Below are positions 4,721-5,702 of a stretch of DNA of 5,702 bases, piece by piece. Positions within the stretch are counted from its first letter, which is position 1; each line of letters opens with the position of its first letter. The stretch comes from Ruminococcus sp. CAG:563. GTDB lineage: Bacteria > Bacillota > Clostridia > Oscillospirales > Acutalibacteraceae. The notes beneath the pieces are model-generated. The model did no database searches, was not told the DNA's origin, and was given only the letters and a program-made list of their open reading frames with translations. The stretch spans positions 1-5,702 of the forward strand of contig FR882036.1 in the NCBI GenBank assembly GCA_000434915.1. The letters are read 5' to 3'. Made by a program: the position numbers and the translations under genes.

Positions 4721-5494
4721 TTCGTAAAAATAATCTTCCGCTTCATAGTAGTCAAAGAAATCGTCGTAATGATCGTAATAAAAATCTTCGGGATTATAAT
4801 AATCAGCCGCATCATATGGATCATATTTCTTTGTTGTTGTCTTTTTTGTCGTGGTTCTTTTTGTAGTATATTTATAAGTTGTTTTTTTCTTTGTCGACTT
4901 ATTTCCGCTGCCCGATGACGAATATCTGCTCGGCCTCGGATAAGAGCTGCTGCCCTTTGCTCCGGTGCTTCGCTTCGCCGTCGTATATTCATATTCGCCG
5001 CTGTGCGACATGCTTCTGTATTGCGAAGCATATTTAGAATAAGCTTTCTCAAACGGAATTGTTGTCGTCGGATGCTCAATCGCATATTCGTATTTCGACC
5101 GGATTTTTGACGTCCATTCGTCAACTATTTTCCGTTGCTTACTTGTCAGTACATAATTCGGGTTGTAATCGGGAAGCGTTTCTTGTGCTTTTATATAATT
5201 ATCGCATTTGTAATATTCGCAAGCCTCACAAAAATCGTAAAAATACTTTGTATTTCTATAATCATCCAACTCATCATAGACAAAATACAGCTGCGCACTT
5301 GCTGTTACAAAATCTTCCGAAAGAATATTGTCAACAGCTTCATAATACTTCTTATGCCAATGCAAGTTATTGTTCACTTTATCGCTGTTAAATGAATACG
5401 TAATGCCGATCACAGCCTGCAAAATGACTAAAAATACAACTAAGAACATTCTTTGCCGTGATTTGTTATTCTCTTTATTTTCTTTCGTTTCCAC
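4712..5494 (-). CDS. Membrane-anchored protein with TPR-like domain and K/T-rich then D/Y-rich tail
   Basis: Function unknown; 260 residues from the chosen GTG. A charged N-terminus (K/R/E/N, 1-15) precedes one membrane segment at about 16-34 (MFLVVFLVILQAVIGITYS). The positive-inside rule puts the rest outside the cell. Residues about 49-109 look like one or two tetratricopeptide-like helical repeats of the Firmicutes type (ASAQLYFVYDELDDYRNTKY, then an A-x-x-YYK-x-DNY-x-KA pattern), with cysteines at 89, 92 and 97. A Ser/Gly-rich linker (about 175-198) leads to a 25-residue segment with 11 Thr and 11 Lys/Arg (199-223), then a 37-residue C-terminus with 13 Asp/Glu and 15 Tyr/Phe (224-260). 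The GTG at 5494 is preferred because AGAGG lies seven bases upstream; the ATG at 5512 (six codons longer, same frame) has no such site and only about 11 nt of leader. It has its own promoter and no terminator before the riboswitch. A cell-wall or surface role is an inference. Confidence 0.8.
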   Translation of the reverse strand: METKENKENNKSRQRMFLVVFLVILQAVIGITYSFNSDKVNNNLHWHKKYYEAVDNILSEDFVTASAQLYFVYDELDDYRNTKYFYDFCEACEYYKCDNYIKAQETLPDYNPNYVLTSKQRKIVDEWTSKIRSKYEYAIEHPTTTIPFEKAYSKYASQYRSMSHSGEYEYTTAKRSTGAKGSSSYPRPSRYSSSGSGNKSTKKKTTYKYTTKRTTTKKTTTKKYDPYDAADYYNPEDFYYDHYDDFFDYYEAEDYFYEHN

Positions 5495-5501
5495 AATTTT
5501 T

Positions 5502-5506
5502 CCTCT
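5502..5506 (-). promoter_or_regulatory. Ribosome binding site favouring a GTG start
   Basis: AGAGG lies seven bases before GTG at 5492-5494. The alternative ATG at 5510-5512 is preceded only by A/T-rich sequence without a Shine-Dalgarno match. Confidence 0.55.
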
Positions 5507-5529
5507 ATCCATTTATTCATTAAAGATAC

Positions 5530-5556
5530 TTTATAATATAAATCTATATTTGTCAA
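5530..5556 (-). promoter_or_regulatory. Promoter of the membrane-protein gene
   Basis: On the minus strand there is a perfect TTGACA (-35, plus-strand 5551-5556). TATAAA follows at 5530-5535 with a 15-bp spacer; an overlapping TAAAGT gives 17 bp but is a poorer hexamer. Initiation is expected near 5522, about 28 nt before the GTG start. Confidence 0.6.
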
Positions 5557-5589
5557 ATTTTACAGAGACATTTTCGGCACTCAGACAGC

Positions 5590-5617
5590 AAAAAGGCACG
5601 GATTTCTCCGTGCCTTT
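5590..5617 (-). terminator. Intrinsic terminator of the gene entering from the right
   Basis: A perfect 11-bp stem (5592-5602 with 5607-5617; GGCACGGA core) with a four-nt loop is followed on the minus strand by TTTTT (5590-5594). It separates the gene off the right edge from the membrane-protein transcription unit. Confidence 0.87.
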
Positions 5618-5656
5618 AAGTTTAGCTGTGTTATTTACACTTTGCTGCAAACTCAA

Positions 5657-5702
5657 TCAGCTGGCTTTACCAGTCTGCTGGTTGATAGCGGCGGTCTTAT
5701 TG
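5657..5702 (-). CDS. Possible 3' end of a gene extending beyond the window (frame uncertain)
   Basis: The downstream terminator implies a minus-strand gene ending here. The frame with the most typical codons reads NKTAAINQQTGKAS and stops at TGA 5657-5659. A second open frame ends at 5653-5655 but uses codons rare in the neighbouring genes (ATA, AGA, CTA). In a third frame a coding-like QLIEFAAKCK runs to TAA 5631-5633, only 13 bases before the terminator stem, but is cut from upstream by a stop. The family cannot be recognised from so few residues. Confidence 0.35.
   Translation of the reverse strand, partial: NKTAAINQQTGKAS

Noticed and set aside
4708..5124. A 138-codon minus-strand frame inside the membrane-protein gene, rich in Arg, Gln and Ile
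   Set aside because: It is the out-of-frame reading of a low-complexity Lys/Thr and Asp/Tyr-coding stretch and has no ribosome site of its own.
5059..5395. Hydrophobic plus-strand frames opposite the membrane-protein gene
   Set aside because: Their hydrophobicity comes from reading A-rich sense codons in antisense; no start signals are present.
1..5702. CRISPR array, tRNA/rRNA genes, insertion sequences, attachment sites
   Set aside because: No regularly spaced repeats, tRNA cloverleaf, transposase frame or terminal repeats were found on either strand by eye.

Overview
The window looks like low-to-moderate G+C Firmicutes DNA, probably a gut or rumen clostridium of the Ruminococcaceae/Oscillospiraceae type. 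The grounds are strong AGGAGG-like ribosome binding sites, sigma-A style promoters, stem-plus-U-tract terminators, an S-box riboswitch and the protein families present. This placement is an inference; there is no rRNA or marker gene to confirm it. All well-supported genes lie on the minus strand, so transcription runs from high to low coordinates.

Layout in transcription order. (1) 5592-5702: a factor-independent terminator preceded by the last few codons of a gene that lies mostly outside the window. (2) 5494-4712: a membrane-anchored protein of unknown function. It has a repeat-like helical domain outside the membrane and an unusual tail, first Lys/Thr-rich and then Asp/Tyr/Phe-rich. (3) 4693-4572: a SAM-sensing riboswitch of the SAM-I (S-box) clan with its own terminator and a clear antiterminator. 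It appears to lack helix P4. (4) 4526-4212: an unrecognised 104-residue protein placed directly under the riboswitch. (5) 4135-2593: a ThuA-like protein and an RlmA-type 23S rRNA guanine methyltransferase, separated by one base, behind a very good promoter. (6) 2437-191: a BadF/BadG-type sugar kinase followed by an NAD/metal-dependent family 4 glycosidase (6-phospho-beta-glucosidase type). This pair is an operon with its own promoter and a long-stem terminator at 133-178.

How the parts work together. The kinase and GH4 enzyme make sense as a small sugar-catabolic unit: GH4 enzymes of this subtype act on 6-phosphorylated beta-linked disaccharides, and no PTS component is visible, so the kinase may supply the phosphorylated substrate. 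The riboswitch should shut off the 104-residue gene when SAM is plentiful, which ties that protein to methionine/SAM economy. No terminator is visible between that gene and the thuA-rlmA pair, so read-through could bring a SAM-consuming methyltransferase partly under the same control.

The most unusual item is the riboswitch: an 87-nt S-box aptamer with the core elements kept, no P4 hairpin, and an apparently relocated and co-varied loop pseudoknot, controlling a protein I do not recognise.
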